15,121 bases of DNA from Prevotella sp. (GTDB taxonomy: Bacteria; Bacteroidota; Bacteroidia; Bacteroidales; Dysgonomonadaceae). A program made the position numbers and the translations under genes. The stretch lies in the NCBI GenBank assembly GCA_031263965.1, contig JAISES010000365.1, positions 1 to 15,121 on the forward strand, given 5' to 3'. Positions 1 through 8,900 of the stretch are shown piece after piece; the stretch's first letter is position 1; every line of letters begins with the position of its first letter. Below the pieces are notes generated by a model. It had not been told where the DNA came from, did no database searches, and was given only the letters and a program-made list of their open reading frames with translations.

Positions 1-301
1 CGTTCATTCCAAAAGTAGTAATAAGCACTGTCGGCCTCTTGCTGAAAACATCCCCGTCGAGCCGGCTTACCATGTCGCCAGCCCAATCTCCGCCTACTCC
101 GGCATTGAACACGGTCAACCTCATATCAGGGAAGCGCGTCATGTAATAGAGCCATAGATAAGAATGGTAATGTCCTCCGTGGGTAATACTATTACCCAGA
201 AAAACAACTCTGTCGCCATCTTTAAAAGAGGGTATTTCCTGTGCAAGAGACAAAGTGCAGAAAGAAAGCAAAAAAACGATGATTAATAATTTACTTTTCA
301 T
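1..301 (-). CDS. Secreted SGNH/GDSL-type hydrolase, N-terminal part (gene continues past the left edge)
   Basis: This is the 5' part of a gene, about 100 codons, cut by the window edge. I chose the ATG at 301-299 because it begins a clean signal peptide: residues 1-20, MKSK then a hydrophobic run, ending SLA before Gln21. SGNH hydrolase blocks follow in order. Block I is FLGNSIT, with the expected catalytic Ser38 (Asn37 stands where many members have Asp). Block II is NAGVGGD (66-72). The start of block III is FGMN, whose Asn100 would be the oxyanion-hole residue. The His of block V lies outside the window. SGNH enzymes in PULs are usually carbohydrate esterases that remove acetyl or other acyl groups, and a periplasmic role beside GH97 is inferred. 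It lies 265 bp after GH97 on the same strand with no clear terminator between, so read-through is possible. The acyl substrate cannot be told. Confidence 0.85.
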   Translation of the reverse strand, partial: MKSKLLIIVFLLSFCTLSLAQEIPSFKDGDRVVFLGNSITHGGHYHSYLWLYYMTRFPDMRLTVFNAGVGGDWAGDMVSRLDGDVFSKRPTVLITTFGMN

Positions 302-566
302 TGGAATATAAGAATTAGGGTTATGAATTGTTATTATTTTATATGTTAATATTTACCACATATCAGACATGTTGTTAAACACTGATAATGAGCCGTATAT
401 TAATGTGCTGGAATTTTTGTTATGTACTATGTAATCCTCCTTGCATTATCATTTATGTTATGGCGATTACGCAACCACAGGTCACAGCCATTTCCCGCCA
501 TGAATGGAAATATAGAACTAAAGGGTAGCAAATATGGCAGAAACAATTTCTTCATATATTTTTATT
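302..566. other. Intergenic region between GH97 and the SGNH hydrolase
   Basis: This is 265 bp of AT-rich sequence. I see no coding region with a credible start, no RNA gene and no convincing terminator. A short inverted repeat (ATTTCC 490-495 / GGAAAT 506-511) has no U-run after it on either strand. On the minus strand CATATTTG (542-535) differs by one base from the Bacteroidetes -7 element TAnnTTTG but has no TTTG -33 box at a normal distance. The hydrolase may be read from the GH97 transcript or from a weak promoter here. Confidence 0.4.
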
Positions 567-2516
567 TTATTCAATCACAGCAGCGAAACCGCCATTCTGT
601 ACCATCTTGATTTGGATATTATCTCCTTGTCTTACCTGCATTTCTTTCTTGCGATAATCCATAGCCTGACGTCCTGCATTGATACCATCATGGAAGGATA
701 CCATTTTATAGTTCCTGCCTGTTTTCAGAAAATCAAGGTTTACAGTAAAGATTCGTTCTTTTTCTTTACCGTTAACCATACCTCCTACATACCACTTATC
801 ACCTTTACGTTTGGCAACAATAACATATTTCCCAGCTTCTGCTTCTAAAGCCCTGGTCTCATCCCATGTGGTTGGAACTCCGGTGATAAATCCGGTACAA
901 TCAGGATTGCGATAATACATCGTCGGATTATCTGCGAGCATCTGCAAGCCACTTTCAAATATGACAAACAAAGCCATCTGATAAGCTCGCGTACCTATAC
1001 TTGCTGAATTTGGCCTCTGACTGGAATATACATTTGGCTGCATATTTATCATGGCTCCAGGTGTATAATCCATCGTACCTACGGCATTTCTCATAAATGG
1101 AAAGTAGATGCTATTATCCGGTTTACAACCACCCATCTGTTCCATCCCCCTTACCCCTTCATAGGAAATGATATTCGGGTATTTATATTCTAATCCTTTA
1201 GGGCTGATTGAACCATGGAAATCTACAAATAATTTGTGTTTTGCCGCTTCTGCCGCTACCCGCTCATAATAGTTCATCATCCACTGGTCGCTACGGTTCA
1301 TAAAATCTATCTTCACGCCTTTTATCCCCCACTCCGCAAAGGTTTTAAACAGGCCCATATGATCTTCTACTGTAAGCCATGTAAGCCAAAGGACTATGCC
1401 TACGTTCTTTTCTTTGCCATAACGAATCAGTTCATGTATATCCACTTTCGGATTTGGAGTGTAAGGGTCGCGGGTGCTTTTTGCCCAACCTTCGTCCATA
1501 ATGATATATTCGATACCATATTTTGACGCAAAGTCGATATAGTATTTATAAGTATCCAGATTATAGCCCGATACAAAGTTGACATCCTCTCCATAGGGCG
1601 ATGCATCGTTCCACCATTCCCAGCTTACCTGCCCGGGCTTTATCCACGAAGGATCATCTATTACACTCTTTGACGATAGTTTACAGGTCATTGCATTTTC
1701 TAACAGATGTTTATCGTTTTTGGTAATTACGAAGTAACGCCAAGGGAAACTCCTCTTGCCTGAAGTTCTGGCTATATAAACGGCTTCTTCGAACAGTTTC
1801 ACACTACGATCTCCATCTTCTCCAAATTTGACAGGAACTTTAGGGAAGATGGAGACAATACCATTATTGTCATTGCTCTTTAAGAACATGCAGGGATAAT
1901 CCGACACATCCGCTTCTGAAACAAGTATCTTATATTGCTTCCGGGTATCGATGAGAACGGGTAATACAGACATTTTGTCTGCGGATTTCCATTCTGTACT
2001 TTTCAAATGAGTATACGCCTCTTCATAAGCGGTCTTGAATCCGCCGGGTTGTTGCAGATGGAGAAGATACTCAGATGGGAAATTAATGGCAAAATCTTCA
2101 GATAGAATATCTAATTCACCTTTCCGGTTGGTTATGAAACGGTATGCGATGCCATCGTCAAATGCACGGAACTCTACAAAATAATCACCTTTAAAATTCA
2201 ATGCCAATTGATTATATTCATTCTTCACTGACGAATACTTCAATGGAATAACAGGAGAAAGGTTCTCGCTGACTTTCGTTTTCTTTTGTCCTGATAATTC
2301 AGGATTTTGACCCAGTACCTGATCATTTAAACTGAGAGCCAGATAATTTCTTTCTAATAATAAGTCATCATTATAAAATACCGTATAATATATTTTATCC
2401 GATATATTAATTTCTACCTTTATCTCTCCGGCTGGAGACAATAATTCAATCTTTTTCTGCCCCTGTATATTCAGTACTATCGAAAAAAGAATGGGCAACA
2501 ATAAACTTTTTTTCAT
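567..2516 (-). CDS. Secreted glycoside hydrolase family 97, retaining type (alpha-galactosidase-like)
   Basis: This is a full-length GH97 protein of 649 aa, a usual size for the family. Residues 1-19 form a signal peptide (MKKSLLLP, then a hydrophobic core). The N-terminal beta-super-sandwich spans about 20-285, the (beta/alpha)8 barrel about 286-560 and the C-terminal beta domain about 560-649. Family motifs include WEWWND (299-304), MDEGWAKST (340-348), VKIDFMNRSDQ (401-411), FHGSISPKG (433-441) and SYEGVRG (451-457). GH97 divides into inverting alpha-glucosidases such as SusB, which use Glu bases, and retaining alpha-galactosidases such as BT1871, which use an Asp nucleophile. Asp404 in VKIDFM and Glu453 in SYEG match the retaining nucleophile and acid/base. 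An alpha-galactosidase (or beta-L-arabinopyranosidase) is therefore more likely than a SusB-like alpha-glucosidase. It probably acts in the periplasm on products imported by the SusCD pair. It is separated from the upstream gene by 461 bp and may have its own promoter. Confidence 0.93.
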   Translation of the reverse strand: MKKSLLLPILFSIVLNIQGQKKIELLSPAGEIKVEINISDKIYYTVFYNDDLLLERNYLALSLNDQVLGQNPELSGQKKTKVSENLSPVIPLKYSSVKNEYNQLALNFKGDYFVEFRAFDDGIAYRFITNRKGELDILSEDFAINFPSEYLLHLQQPGGFKTAYEEAYTHLKSTEWKSADKMSVLPVLIDTRKQYKILVSEADVSDYPCMFLKSNDNNGIVSIFPKVPVKFGEDGDRSVKLFEEAVYIARTSGKRSFPWRYFVITKNDKHLLENAMTCKLSSKSVIDDPSWIKPGQVSWEWWNDASPYGEDVNFVSGYNLDTYKYYIDFASKYGIEYIIMDEGWAKSTRDPYTPNPKVDIHELIRYGKEKNVGIVLWLTWLTVEDHMGLFKTFAEWGIKGVKIDFMNRSDQWMMNYYERVAAEAAKHKLFVDFHGSISPKGLEYKYPNIISYEGVRGMEQMGGCKPDNSIYFPFMRNAVGTMDYTPGAMINMQPNVYSSQRPNSASIGTRAYQMALFVIFESGLQMLADNPTMYYRNPDCTGFITGVPTTWDETRALEAEAGKYVIVAKRKGDKWYVGGMVNGKEKERIFTVNLDFLKTGRNYKMVSFHDGINAGRQAMDYRKKEMQVRQGDNIQIKMVQNGGFAAVIE

Positions 2517-2556
2517 GTGATAATAATTTTGATTTTAGTTGCCATATAGAACCCGT

Positions 2557-2600
2557 ATGATTTTTATTATCATGGACTTTGGTGATTTGACAAAAATCAT
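2557..2600. repeat. 9-bp inverted repeat in the GH97 leader
   Basis: ATGATTTTT (2557-2565) and AAAAATCAT (2592-2600) are exact reverse complements separated by 26 nt. In the minus-strand RNA they could form a stem ending about 41 nt before the GH97 start codon. The arms are very AT-rich, so chance is a real explanation. Confidence 0.35.
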
Positions 2601-2815
2601 GCTTCGTTTCATTGTGTGATTAACCATATTTATTGTTCAATACTATTCAGCAAATCGGTAATGTGTGTGTTATTTTTCATTTTGCGACTCTAAATATACT
2701 AAATTTGGTTATATGTTTTGCTATCGAACAATTGAAAACTAAGCGCTAAATGTATATCCAAATTCTTTTTATTTTCTTTATTGTTTCTTTTTGAGAGGAA
2801 CATTTATTGCTTCCG

Positions 2816-2823
2816 CAAATATA
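2816..2823 (-). promoter_or_regulatory. Candidate Bacteroidetes -7 promoter element for GH97
   Basis: Read on the minus strand the site is TATATTTG, an exact match to the Bacteroidetes primary-sigma -7 consensus TAnnTTTG. It is the only exact match I found in the GH97 upstream gap. No TTTG -33 box lies at the usual distance upstream, so an activator may be needed. Its outer half lies within the left arm of the 19-nt inverted repeat. If used, it would give a leader of nearly 300 nt before GH97. Confidence 0.35.
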
Positions 2824-2939
2824 CACTATCCGGGATTTTAATCTCATAATAAAAATTAACAGGGTATATTATACCTCATTTATATAGTATCTGATGATAA
2901 CCCGTACAGCTTCTAACCCGATCCCGGATAGTATATATT
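2818..2939. repeat. 19-nt inverted repeat pair enclosing 84 bp
   Basis: The left arm (2818-2836) contains ACTATCCGGGAT at 2825-2836. The right arm (2921-2939) contains ATCCCGGATAGT at 2921-2932. These 12-mers are exact reverse complements. The match continues outward through one mismatch (position 2824 against 2933) and six more bases, giving 18 of 19 paired. The GC-rich core stands out in a very AT-rich region. Inside lies a small palindrome, GGTATA-T-TATACC (2863-2875). The pair could be a double operator, an invertible segment or a very small mobile remnant. No recombinase is encoded in the window. Confidence 0.8.
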
Positions 2940-2944
2940 GAACG

Positions 2945-2979
2945 GAAACTAAAAATAGCTTTTTACCACTACGAGTTTC
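2945..2979 (-). repeat. Weak imperfect stem-loop at the 3' end of the DUF1735 gene
   Basis: GAAACT (2945-2950) pairs with AGTTTC (2974-2979). Inside it, AAAAA (2951-2955) pairs with TTTTT (2960-2964) around a 4-nt loop, with a 9-nt bulge on one side. It overlaps the stop codon of the DUF1735 gene. The inner stem is only A-T pairs and no clean U-run follows on the minus strand, so a weak terminator or attenuator is possible but not shown. Confidence 0.25.
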
Positions 2980-3889
2980 AGTTTGTCAGTAAGGCCTTCT
3001 GATTGATCATCGTTCCTCCGACCTGGTATTCCACTCCCCCCTTGATATAGTTCCATTTCAGATAGAAAATTCTTTTCTGAGGATCATAACTGCCGCTTCC
3101 ACTCTTGATCGTTAATTTTGAAACATCCCATGCAGCAATATTCACAGTGTTATCATCATTGACGGTAAGCGTGATACAATGACTGGCAATATTGTCTTTT
3201 TCTTCAATAACGCCCTCACCAAAGAAGCGGACTACCTTCTCACTGATGGCCTTCAGTGTTAATTTTTGCCCCATCATCGATACGCTATCTGTCAATTTAC
3301 CGTCATTTTGTACTGTACTCTGGTAAGCATCCAGCCGATAGCTATCCGAATAGTCATTTACCAGGTTTATTGCCATTATCAGAACAGTATCGACCCTTCT
3401 GTAATCGTACTGCGAAACTGATACGATCCTGAAAGGCAAAGCATAAACAGAATCGCACTCCAAATCGGTTGTCCGTATATTTACGGGTAGATTTCCGTAT
3501 GTATCTCCTGCCTTTATTATGACGTTATAGTCCGGTATCTCATAGGCCGAAGAAGGCATAGGCCGGTTTTTTATATCCGAAGACGATACATATATCCGGT
3601 TATATTCATCTATAGCACCCGGAACATCGTCTGAGAGCCTGACTATTATATCCTTATCGGGACGAAGGCTACCAGAAACTGCTACAGAAACAAAAGCCTC
3701 TGAGTAACCATCATCTTTGCACCGGAGATCAAAGGTACTATACCCATTGCTGTTATGCTGTGCGCCGACTATAGAGATTTGCTTTTTATACTGCTCTTTA
3801 TCAATCGGATTATCCTGTTCGCATCCCGATATTCCTATTGCTATTATTATACTGATAATACAAGCTGAAAAAATATTATTTGTTTTCAT
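2978..3889 (-). CDS. DUF1735/DUF4361-type surface lipoprotein (putative surface glycan-binding protein)
   Basis: This 303-aa lipoprotein has a hydrophobic signal ending in the lipobox ISGC, with Cys23 as the lipidated residue. The following EQDN is acidic, as in surface-export signals of Bacteroidetes lipoproteins. The N-terminal half (about 35-165) looks like DUF1735, a beta-sandwich domain often encoded just after SusD. It includes VRLSDDVPGAIDEYN (83-97) and VIIKAGDTYGNLPVNI (124-139). The C-terminal half (about 175-300) resembles DUF4361, ending in a FYLKWNYIKGG stretch typical of these proteins. Such proteins act as surface glycan-binding partners of SusCD, like SusE/SusF. Its start lies 25 bp after the SusD stop, so the two are almost certainly cotranscribed. 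The domain call rests on pattern recognition and gene position. The ligand is unknown. Confidence 0.8.
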   Translation of the reverse strand: MKTNNIFSACIISIIIAIGISGCEQDNPIDKEQYKKQISIVGAQHNSNGYSTFDLRCKDDGYSEAFVSVAVSGSLRPDKDIIVRLSDDVPGAIDEYNRIYVSSSDIKNRPMPSSAYEIPDYNVIIKAGDTYGNLPVNIRTTDLECDSVYALPFRIVSVSQYDYRRVDTVLIMAINLVNDYSDSYRLDAYQSTVQNDGKLTDSVSMMGQKLTLKAISEKVVRFFGEGVIEEKDNIASHCITLTVNDDNTVNIAAWDVSKLTIKSGSGSYDPQKRIFYLKWNYIKGGVEYQVGGTMINQKALLTN

Positions 3890-3914
3890 ATTCTATCTTG
3901 ACTTATTAAATAAA

Positions 3915-5909
3915 TTACCAACCCGGATTCTGCACCAGTTTCGGATTTTGTTTGATGGCACTGTAAGGAATAGGCCAGAAGTAATTCTTGAATGAGAATT
4001 TCCGCGCAGCAAAAGGTGTTATAAGCTCAGTTTCTTTAAAAAATTCTTTACGGTTTGATGATGGCTGATATACATTCATACCTGTAACTTTTTTATTGTA
4101 TGCATCCTGAGCATCTCCCCAGCGCCTCAGATCGAAATAGCGCCGTCCTCCCTCGCAGAAAAATTCGACCTGCCGTTCACGCTTAATTATTCTACGTGCA
4201 TCATCCTGACTGCTTATATCAGAGTCTTCGATTCCCGGAAGTCCCGAGCGGTAGCGGATTTGATTTATCGCTGATTTTATTTCAGCCAGATTCCTTGATA
4301 CTGTATATGACTGATTGTTTATCTCTACAGTATGGCTACCATTTAATTCGTTAAGGGCTTCGGCATAATTTAACAATATTTCGGCATAACGATATTTCGA
4401 ATATGTTTTAGGAATTATTCTCTCTCCATCGTTTCTGCTGTCAGCCGGATTAAGGTATTTAACAAGTGTATATCCACTATAATTGAAGTTCAATGCTTGG
4501 GATTGGTGGGGATAAGCATTCCCATCGGCATAATAGGTTACCTCTACATTTTTAAATCCTCCCGATCCCTGATATCCCGAGCATTTCCAGAAGCGGTGGC
4601 AGAAACCGACAGATGCATAAAAACGCATTTCCATGTTGTTGTACATTTTCGGCACGGCAGACTTTAATGCATAATTACTGAATTCCTGTTCATATCCGAT
4701 CGGATCCGATAGCTGGTCTGACGGCACATAATACGGGCTGTTTATATCTGTACGGGTATCTGTTCCATCTTTTCGTCTAAAAGCGTCTACTGCTCCCTGC
4801 GTAATGTTCAGACTGTTATGTCCACCCAGAAATACGGGTGTGCCTTCCACGTTTGTCCAATTGTTGTTTTCTTCTGCCCATATAGATTCTTTATTGTTCA
4901 TCAGAGGTACTTCTCCTGTAAACAAATCGGAATACGAGCGGAAGATATCTATATCTCCCGCGCCATCCGGATAATTTGAACTTGAAACAGAAGAATCCGG
5001 TTCAGGCGAATCGGCTAGTTTTTTGTATGTATAAATGCTGTATCGCTTCGATTCGATGATACGATATGCCGCTACAGCAGCCTGAGCCCATTTACTGTTG
5101 TCATTTGTTTGTGAGAAGAAAGGAGTGCCATCAGTACGAAACCAACCCGAATATCTTGTGTTTCCGTTATACCACGGACTGGCTGCCATTAGCCTCAGGC
5201 GTGAGATAACAGCCAGCGCCGTGCCTGCAGTCGGGCGATATGGCTGGGCTGAATTAAAATCCTGAGTCAGATAAGCAGCAGCTTTCTCCATATCATTGCA
5301 GATAGCTTCTACACAGTCGTCGTAGCTGTTTCGTTCATATGTCAGCATCTCGGCGCTTCCGTTTATATCCAAAGGGATTTCGGGTAGGATGGGGATAGGG
5401 CCATATTGGAGTAGAAGCATAAAATAGTAATACCCTCTGAGGAAATAGGCTTCACCTGTATAGTTACGTATATCGATATCAGTCAGGTCAGGCACCTCAC
5501 CTATTCGTTGTAATATAATATTAGCCGCACGTATCCCTTTATACATATCAACATATTTATTACTGTTCTCTGTAAATTGGGTTTCGAAGTCTAATAGAAA
5601 AGGCATGAAAGGGTGTGCAGCATCATTCCACGAAGAAAAATTTTCATCTGAGGCGCCCTGAAAAGGAAGCACTCTTGCCCGTAGGTTATCCGGACTGAAA
5701 TAAAATGTATTTTCATCCGGCAACCAGGTCGCCGCTCCATTTACAAACCTAATCAGGTTCTTTTTGCTGTTGAAGACCGTATCGATCGTTGGTAAATCAT
5801 ATATATATTCGTCAATATCCAGATAGTCATTACATGAATTAAGGCTCGAAAAAAGTAAGAAGATTACCACCGGAATGCCAAAAGCCTCTTTTATTTTAAT
5901 TTTTTTCAT
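3915..5909 (-). CDS. SusD/RagB-family outer-membrane glycan-binding lipoprotein
   Basis: This is the SusD partner of the SusC transporter encoded 12 bp upstream. It is 664 aa long, somewhat large for the family. The signal peptide ends in a lipobox (LNSC, Cys26), followed by NDYLDID, a characteristic SusD start. The N-terminal SusD-like TPR region includes RAANIILQRI (127-136) and GEAYFLRGYYYFMLLLQYG (152-170). The C-terminal RagB signature is RERQVEFFCEGGRRYFDLRRW (from about 577), and the chain ends with FWPIPYSAIKQNPKLVQNPGW. SusD proteins form the lid of the SusC barrel at the cell surface and bind the imported glycan. The family is unmistakable, but the sugar bound cannot be read from the sequence. 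The gene is intact and sits between susC-like and DUF1735 genes with short gaps. Confidence 0.97.
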   Translation of the reverse strand: MKKIKIKEAFGIPVVIFLLFSSLNSCNDYLDIDEYIYDLPTIDTVFNSKKNLIRFVNGAATWLPDENTFYFSPDNLRARVLPFQGASDENFSSWNDAAHPFMPFLLDFETQFTENSNKYVDMYKGIRAANIILQRIGEVPDLTDIDIRNYTGEAYFLRGYYYFMLLLQYGPIPILPEIPLDINGSAEMLTYERNSYDDCVEAICNDMEKAAAYLTQDFNSAQPYRPTAGTALAVISRLRLMAASPWYNGNTRYSGWFRTDGTPFFSQTNDNSKWAQAAVAAYRIIESKRYSIYTYKKLADSPEPDSSVSSSNYPDGAGDIDIFRSYSDLFTGEVPLMNNKESIWAEENNNWTNVEGTPVFLGGHNSLNITQGAVDAFRRKDGTDTRTDINSPYYVPSDQLSDPIGYEQEFSNYALKSAVPKMYNNMEMRFYASVGFCHRFWKCSGYQGSGGFKNVEVTYYADGNAYPHQSQALNFNYSGYTLVKYLNPADSRNDGERIIPKTYSKYRYAEILLNYAEALNELNGSHTVEINNQSYTVSRNLAEIKSAINQIRYRSGLPGIEDSDISSQDDARRIIKRERQVEFFCEGGRRYFDLRRWGDAQDAYNKKVTGMNVYQPSSNRKEFFKETELITPFAARKFSFKNYFWPIPYSAIKQNPKLVQNPGW

Positions 5910-5921
5910 TGTTCGGGTCTA

Positions 5922-8900
5922 TTAAAAGGTTAGATTCAATTGAATAGTATAGGCTCGTTGCAGGGGATATGCTGTTCCGTTACCGGAAGCGGTTTCCGGA
6001 TCCCATAGCTTAACTTTGTCCCATACAGCCAGATTATCTCCTATCAGACTGATAGTGGCAGCACTCACATGCAACGGCCTCAGCCATTTTGATGGCAGGC
6101 TGTAATTTACCTCAACATTTTTCAGGCGGAGATATTTTCCGTCGGCCAGCCAGAAAGTCGAAGGCCGGTTGTTATTCCCATTATTTCCATATGTCAACCG
6201 TGGAAAACGCGCATCTGGGTTTTCTGTTGCAGGATTTCCCGAATATTCTGCAGGAGTCCAGCGGTTTTGCTGATTATTTACAATGGTCAGCACATTTCCC
6301 CGATCGCCTGCAGAAAATGGATAATAACCTGTTCCGCCGTAAAAGAAATTCACGCGGCTTACACCATTAAAGAAAACGCTCACTGTCAGATTTTTCCATG
6401 TATATGCTGCTGCAAAACCATATTGAATCTGCGGAACGTTGGCATATGACAATGGTACTTCATCTTCGGAATTTACAACCCCATCACCATTAATATCCTG
6501 GTATTTGATATCACCGGGCCTTACTTCCGACCCTAATTCCTGTTTTGGGCTGCTTTGGATATCAGCTTCATTCTTGAATAATCCGAGTGACATCAGTCCT
6601 CTTATAACGCCCCACGGATAGCCTGTGTAAGTCTGGTATGGATAATTCTTTCCGGCTTGTTCATAATGAGTAACTTCGTTTCTCGAAAAAGTCAGGTTGC
6701 TTCTTAACGTAAAAGACATATCTTTGTTGATGACCTGATTCCATGCAATATTACCACTCATTCCCCATGATTTCATAGAGCCGACATTTCCCATCGGAAT
6801 TCCGCTCCCTACTTCATTCGGGATATATTCACGATACTGTAATATACCATCTACCTCCGATCTGAAAAAGTCTGCTGTTAGTTCGATGGACTCGTTTAAT
6901 AATCTGGCGTCTATACCTAAGTTCGTTTTTTTCGTTTTTTCCCACGTTATATTATCAGAACTTGCTCTGCTTTCTGTCCACGATTCACCCCATATACTTC
7001 CTCCACCTTGTATTATGCTTAGATAAGGGAATCTGCTGTACAGGACTTTTGAGTTGCCGACAATTCCGTAAGAGGCCCTGAGTTTCAGAAATGATAAAAA
7101 AGGTATATTTTCCTTTACAAAATCATAGTTTGTGGGTACCCAACCTATAGAAGGAGCTGGGAACCAGCCATATTGATGACTTGGCTTGAAGTTTTCGGAG
7201 CCGGAATACCCGATATTGAATTCGGCAAGATATGTGTCTTTAAAGCCATAAGTCACACGCCCGGAAATTGTTTGGTAACGCACCGGAATAATCGCATCAT
7301 ATTGACCATTATTATCACTGTTTGTATCTTCCTGACGGTAAATATGCAATAATCCTCCGATACGATGGTCGCCAAAAGCGCGATTGTATTGCAGTGATGC
7401 TTCCATATAGTCGGAACGCCACGATGCAGATTCTTTTCCGGGATACGGTTGAACCAGTTCTGCAGTTCTGGCTAACCGCAGTGTTCCATCGTTATTTCGT
7501 CCGTTTGAACGATATAATTCAGGTCTTTTTACCCGCGTTTCTTCAACTATATTATAGTGAGTCATCGAATATAAGGCAGTAAATGCAAGACCTTCGGTCA
7601 GCATATCCAGCTTTTGATTCAGGCTGACAGTAATTTTTGATTTTACATCCTTTACTTTTTTATATCCGCTATGGTTCAATAATACATAAGGAGTCATCTG
7701 ATCGGCGTATATTCCTATACCACTTAATTCACCGGTTGAAAATTTCACCGGGACAAGACCCGGAGGCAGCATTGCCTGTTGATTCCATAAATCGTTGCGG
7801 TTTATATTGGGGCCATAATCTGTAGTCATTGTCGTTTCCAGATTTAGTCCCAATAAGGTTGTCTTTGTCAGATTTGCATCAACATTAGTCCTGAAGTTAT
7901 ACCTGTGCCAGTCAAGATTAGAGTCGTACTTATTTATTCCCGATTTATCCTGCTTGAAAATACCGGTCTGATTTGTATGTCCTACACTAAAATAATAGCG
8001 AGCATTTTCACCTCCTCCATAAACACTTAAAAATTGCTGCGTGTTATATGTCCTGTCTGCCAGTATCTCATCACCCCAGTTTACATTCGGATACAGGTCG
8101 GGATCAAGTCCTACTTCAAATAATCTGATTTGGGTTGGGGTGTATATCGGAGTAAGTCCTCTGTTAAAAGAAGCCTCATTAGCTAATCTGGCATAATCTG
8201 CCGCATCTACATATTTTTGAGTGCGGGTGCTTTCCGACATCGAAACATTTGCTTTAAAATTGATCTTCAATTCCCCGGCTTTACCTCTTTTAGTGGTCAC
8301 TACTACTACGCCGTTAGCACCGCGCACACCATATACAGCCGTGGCCGAAGCATCTTTCAATACAGAGAAACTCTCTATATCAGCGGGATCGATATCGTTG
8401 AGATTGCCTTCTACTCCATCTATCAGTACCAATGCACTGGCATTAGCCCCAAATGTACTGATGCCATTCACCCAGAATTCTGAATTGGAACCGCGTCCCG
8501 GCTCGCCGCTGCGTTGTACAGCTATAATTCCCGCTACACGTCCTGCAAGCATATTTGTCAGAGATACATTGGGTACTTGTAAATCCTGAACATCGACAGT
8601 TGTGATAGAGCCTGTTACAGAAACTTTGCGGGCTGTACCACGGCCGGTAACGACCACATCATTCATCAATGTGGTTTTTACCTGGAGGCTGATCCGTAAT
8701 TTTGACTCTGATTTTGGAAATGTCCTTTCTAAATCATCATAACCGGTATATCGGAAAATGACAATTGAGTTTACAGGAATGTTTCCAAGAGAGAAACGTC
8801 CGTCTACATCGGTTATCACACCCTTTGCAGGATTGTCCTTGAGTAATACGGTTGCCCCTATCAAGGGTTCACCTTGCTCATCCATTAGTATACCATCGAT

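Larger units (their letters stand above)
2517..2977. other. Long non-coding gap upstream of GH97
   Basis: This is 461 bp without a credible gene, far longer than any other gap inside the locus. It contains, from right to left, a weak stem-loop at the end of the DUF1735 gene, a 19-nt inverted repeat pair enclosing 84 bp, a consensus -7 element touching the left arm, and about 300 bp of AT-rich leader before the GH97 start. The leader includes a 9-bp inverted repeat (2557-2565 / 2592-2600). The content suggests separate transcriptional control of GH97 and the SGNH hydrolase. Confidence 0.5.

Noticed and set aside
436..441. Strong AGGAGG sequence on the minus strand as a ribosome binding site
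   Set aside because: No ATG, GTG or TTG at a normal distance opens a useful reading frame, and the SGNH gene begins 135 bp further downstream.
490..511. Inverted repeat ATTTCC/GGAAAT as a terminator after GH97
   Set aside because: Six weak pairs with a 10-nt loop and no T-run on either strand; chance is sufficient.
1236..1526. Plus-strand reading frame opposite the GH97 barrel
   Set aside because: It is antisense to strongly conserved GH97 motifs, with no plausible start signal or recognisable protein.
2818..2939. The 19-nt inverted repeat as a rho-independent terminator
   Set aside because: The 84-nt loop is too long and no U-run follows the right arm in the minus-strand RNA.
8221..8589. 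Plus-strand reading frame of 122 codons opposite SusC
   Set aside because: It lies antisense to the conserved plug region of SusC, shows no family-like sequence and is a shadow of that gene.
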